Shown here: piece after piece, positions 60,363 to 64,000 of the stretch
Layout: the number at the start of each line of letters is the position of its first letter
Numbering within the stretch: the stretch's first letter is position 1
Assembly: GCF_002261475.1 (NCBI RefSeq)
Contig: NZ_NEVN01000009.1
Location: 124,001 to 188,000, forward strand
DNA length: 64,000 bases
Reading direction: 5' to 3'
Source: Bordetella genomosp. 5
GTDB taxonomy: Bacteria; Pseudomonadota; Gammaproteobacteria; Burkholderiales; Burkholderiaceae_B
Translations under genes and position numbers: made by a program
Notes under the pieces: generated by a model
Told to the model about the DNA's origin: nothing
The model's database searches: none
Seen by the model: only the letters and a program-made list of their open reading frames with translations

Positions 60363-60938
60363 ATGACAATCAATTCAGTATCCTCTTCACCCGGCTTCGT
60401 CAGCCTCGACGCCTTTGCCCAGGCCGCCGAGCAAGGGGGTGATGTCTATGTAACCGTTGTCGGTGAACAATTCCATGTTCTCGGCACCGGCACGACGCCC
60501 AGTGGGCGCTCGGTGGCCTGGGTGGCCGCCGACGCCGATACCACCGCCCTCTTCTCCGACGCCCTCGCCCGCACCTACGGCAATGGCATCGCCAGCGCCG
60601 TCTCTCGCGAGCTCGGCCTGTCCGGCAGCCCCGGTACCCCGCTCTCCGCCCGCAGCATCAGCCTCGCGCTCGACATGGCGCAGACCTCGCGCGACGCGCT
60701 CGACGGCGTGGACTTCATGACCCGTCTCGATCACAGCGCCGCCGCCGGCTCGGCAGGCTTTCACGCCGTGTGCGACCACCTCGGTGTCGCGCCCGAATCG
60801 GTGTCTCCCGCCCAACGCATGGCCATCGACCTCGCCATGGAACAGCGTTTCAACGACAACGCCCAGCGCGGCCCGGTAAGCGCCGACATGGCGCGTCAGT
60901 GGCTCGCCGAGCTGTTGCCGCAACACCGGGAAGTCTGA
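60363..60938 (+). CDS. Unrecognised protein, candidate T3SS-associated protein
   Basis: 191 residues. The first 30 residues are Ser/Thr-rich (MTINSVSSSPGFVSLDAF) without a Sec signal, as in type III substrates. A short beta region (GDVYVTVVGEQFHVLG) precedes mostly helical sequence (ALDMAQTSRDALDGVDFMTR, AQRMAIDLAMEQRFND). I do not recognise the family. It lies 278 bp upstream of the ECF sigma gene in the same direction and has a motif shared with the chaperone-effector operon. Effector, regulator or export-control protein are all possible. Confidence 0.75.
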   Translation: MTINSVSSSPGFVSLDAFAQAAEQGGDVYVTVVGEQFHVLGTGTTPSGRSVAWVAADADTTALFSDALARTYGNGIASAVSRELGLSGSPGTPLSARSISLALDMAQTSRDALDGVDFMTRLDHSAAAGSAGFHAVCDHLGVAPESVSPAQRMAIDLAMEQRFNDNAQRGPVSADMARQWLAELLPQHREV

Positions 60939-61216
60939 CAACTGCCGGTTGCGGTTTCACGACGAGCCGCGATTTCGCCGCCCTGATCCACCCTTTGGCG
61001 GCAATCGTTTCCAAATATTATTGCGCGTCTTCTCCATGCAACGCATGGAGATTGTTTGGCATGGCGATGTTACAGATAGAAATTTCAAATTCAAATGATT
61101 GCGGTTGCGGGCAGATATGTAGTAATTTCTCGCCAAATATACAAGCGGTAGTCGTACATCTTCGACACACAGACCGTCGTTCGCTTCCTGGCTCGCACCT
61201 CACCTTCCCCTAGACC
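60939..61216. other. AT-rich region upstream of the ECF sigma gene
   Basis: No gene is supported. The segment from about 61000 to 61180 is clearly AT-richer than the rest of the window and includes the hairpin at 61032. It should hold the promoter of the sigma factor gene and sites for its control. Confidence 0.7.
61032..61050. promoter_or_regulatory. Perfect 8-3-8 inverted repeat upstream of the sigma gene
   Basis: CTCCATGC-AAC-GCATGGAG is perfectly symmetric and lies about 170 bp upstream of the ECF sigma start in AT-rich DNA. It may be an operator or a hairpin ending the gene at 60363. Confidence 0.45.
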
Positions 61217-61819
61217 ATGTCCGCTTCTTTGGATTCGATCGCGACTTCGCCCGAAGTCCCCTCGCAGCCCGGCTGCGGTGAGGGGACCTGGGACGCCAGC
61301 GACGACACCCTGCTGCGCGACCTGGTGCGCGAACATGCGGGACGCCTGCAACGCTTCATCGTGAAGCACATCGGCAACACCAGCGACGCCGAAGATCTGG
61401 CGCAGCAGGCCTTCCTGGAAGCCGCGCGCTCGTACCGCTCGTTTCGCGGCGAGTCGCAACTCTCGACCTGGCTCTACGGGATCGCGCTCAACCTCGTGCG
61501 CAATCATTTGTCGCGCGCCCCGCAGCGCCGCTATGACTTCGTGTCGGACGAGGCGCTCGAACAGCATGCGTCGTCGTCGCTCACGCCCGAGCAGGCCGCC
61601 GAACAGAACCAGACCATGAGCCTGCTGCAGGAAGCGCTGGCCGAGCTGCCGCCCAACATGCGCGACGTGCTGCTGATGGTCGGTATGGACGACGTGTCGT
61701 ACGAAGAAGCGGCCGCGTTGCTGACCGTGCCCGTGGGCACCGTGCGCAGCCGCCTGTCGCGCGCCCGCTCGGCGCTGCGCGACAAGCTCGCCCTCAAAGG
61801 GCTGCACCTGGACAACTGA
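61217..61819 (+). CDS. ECF-type RNA polymerase sigma factor, T3SS-linked
   Basis: 200 residues. Region 2 contains SDAEDLAQQAFLEAARSYRSF and STWLYGIALNLVRNHLSR; region 4 contains LAELPPNMRDVLLMVGMDDV and SYEEAAALLTVPVGTVRSRLSRA. A 40-residue polar N-terminus precedes region 2. There is no adjacent anti-sigma membrane gene; instead it converges with the secretin gene sctC 35 bp away. Position and the nearby partner-switch genes parallel BtrS of Bordetella and HrpL of plant pathogens, which turn on T3SS genes. Confidence 0.92.
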   Translation: MSASLDSIATSPEVPSQPGCGEGTWDASDDTLLRDLVREHAGRLQRFIVKHIGNTSDAEDLAQQAFLEAARSYRSFRGESQLSTWLYGIALNLVRNHLSRAPQRRYDFVSDEALEQHASSSLTPEQAAEQNQTMSLLQEALAELPPNMRDVLLMVGMDDVSYEEAAALLTVPVGTVRSRLSRARSALRDKLALKGLHLDN

Positions 61820-61854
61820 TCCAGGCGCGCCCGCCCGGCTGATTCAAGCGGCGT

Positions 61855-63803
<1,949 letters not shown>

Positions 63804-63807
<4 letters not shown>

Positions 63808-64000
63808 GCGTAGCGCCGCGCCACGGCCTGCCAGAACGACAGTGCATTGGCGAACTGGCCCACGGCCTCGTCGACATCCAGATCGCTGGCGTCGGGGCGT
63901 ATCAATTGCTGCAATCCCAGCGTTTCTTCGCGCGGATCCGCGCTCAGCGTGCTGGCGTGGCCCGCCAGCATGCCGGCGGCGAACTCGCCCATTTCCACCA
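63804..64000 (-). CDS. Partial T3SS operon gene upstream of sctC, N-terminus beyond window
   Basis: The last 65 codons are visible. The sequence GEFAAGMLAGHASTLSAD, then LDVDEAVGQFANALSFWQAV looks helical and soluble. It overlaps sctC by 4 bp and so is translationally coupled to it. It could be a small chaperone or sorting-platform protein; the missing part is needed for identification. Confidence 0.7.

Overview
The window is high-GC, densely packed proteobacterial chromosome. Divergent suhB/trmJ, a mutS-cupin oxygenase pair, dapA followed by bamC, many LysR regulators and three orphan Bug-type solute receptors point to Burkholderiales, most like Alcaligenaceae (Bordetella/Achromobacter relatives). 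This is inferred from gene content; the genus cannot be fixed from the sequence.

Layout. 1-2.8 kb: TerC-like membrane protein (cut by the window edge), suhB and trmJ. 2.8-8.7 kb: two Bug receptors, IclR and LysR regulators, aspartate dehydrogenase and an MscS-type channel. 8.8-13.9 kb: a four-gene operon of two imelysins, a di-heme oxidoreductase and a Tat-exported DUF1513 protein, resembling known periplasmic iron-uptake clusters. 14.1-20.3 kb: a NitT/TauT-like ABC importer with an amidase pair (AtzG/AtzE or HpxX/HpxY type), a GntR regulator and an HpxZ/AtzH-type protein, probably for a ureido or oxalurate-like compound. 21.0-21.8 kb: a non-coding block with five copies of a strictly phased repeat of about 105 bp. 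21.8-34.3 kb: mostly housekeeping genes (dodecin, mutS, bamC, dapA, M50 protease, TsaC-like protein, zinc peptidase). 34.4-42.8 kb: unknown gene pairs, LysR/RidA-like, Bug, M81 peptidase and murI.

43-64 kb leads into a type III secretion (T3SS) locus. A CesT-like chaperone gene precedes an unrecognised protein that is probably its secreted substrate (43.1-44.7 kb). After an orphan HicB antitoxin, tRNA-His and cardiolipin synthase come the parts of a partner-switching regulator: STAS antagonist, HATPase anti-sigma kinase and membrane SpoIIE/PP2C phosphatase. They are accompanied by a sensor-MFS fusion and an orphan periplasmic binding protein. An ECF sigma factor and the T3SS secretin sctC end the window. 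In Bordetella the Btr proteins couple this kind of partner switch to an ECF sigma factor controlling T3SS, so the same wiring is likely here. The chaperone-effector operon and a second candidate T3SS gene at 60363 share an upstream motif GGAACY-N17-ACTCA, a candidate promoter for that sigma factor.

Other unusual points: a glutamate racemase with Ser where the second catalytic Cys belongs, a hicA deletion scar fused to hicB, three separate 14-15 bp minisatellites, and several perfect palindromes beside regulator genes.
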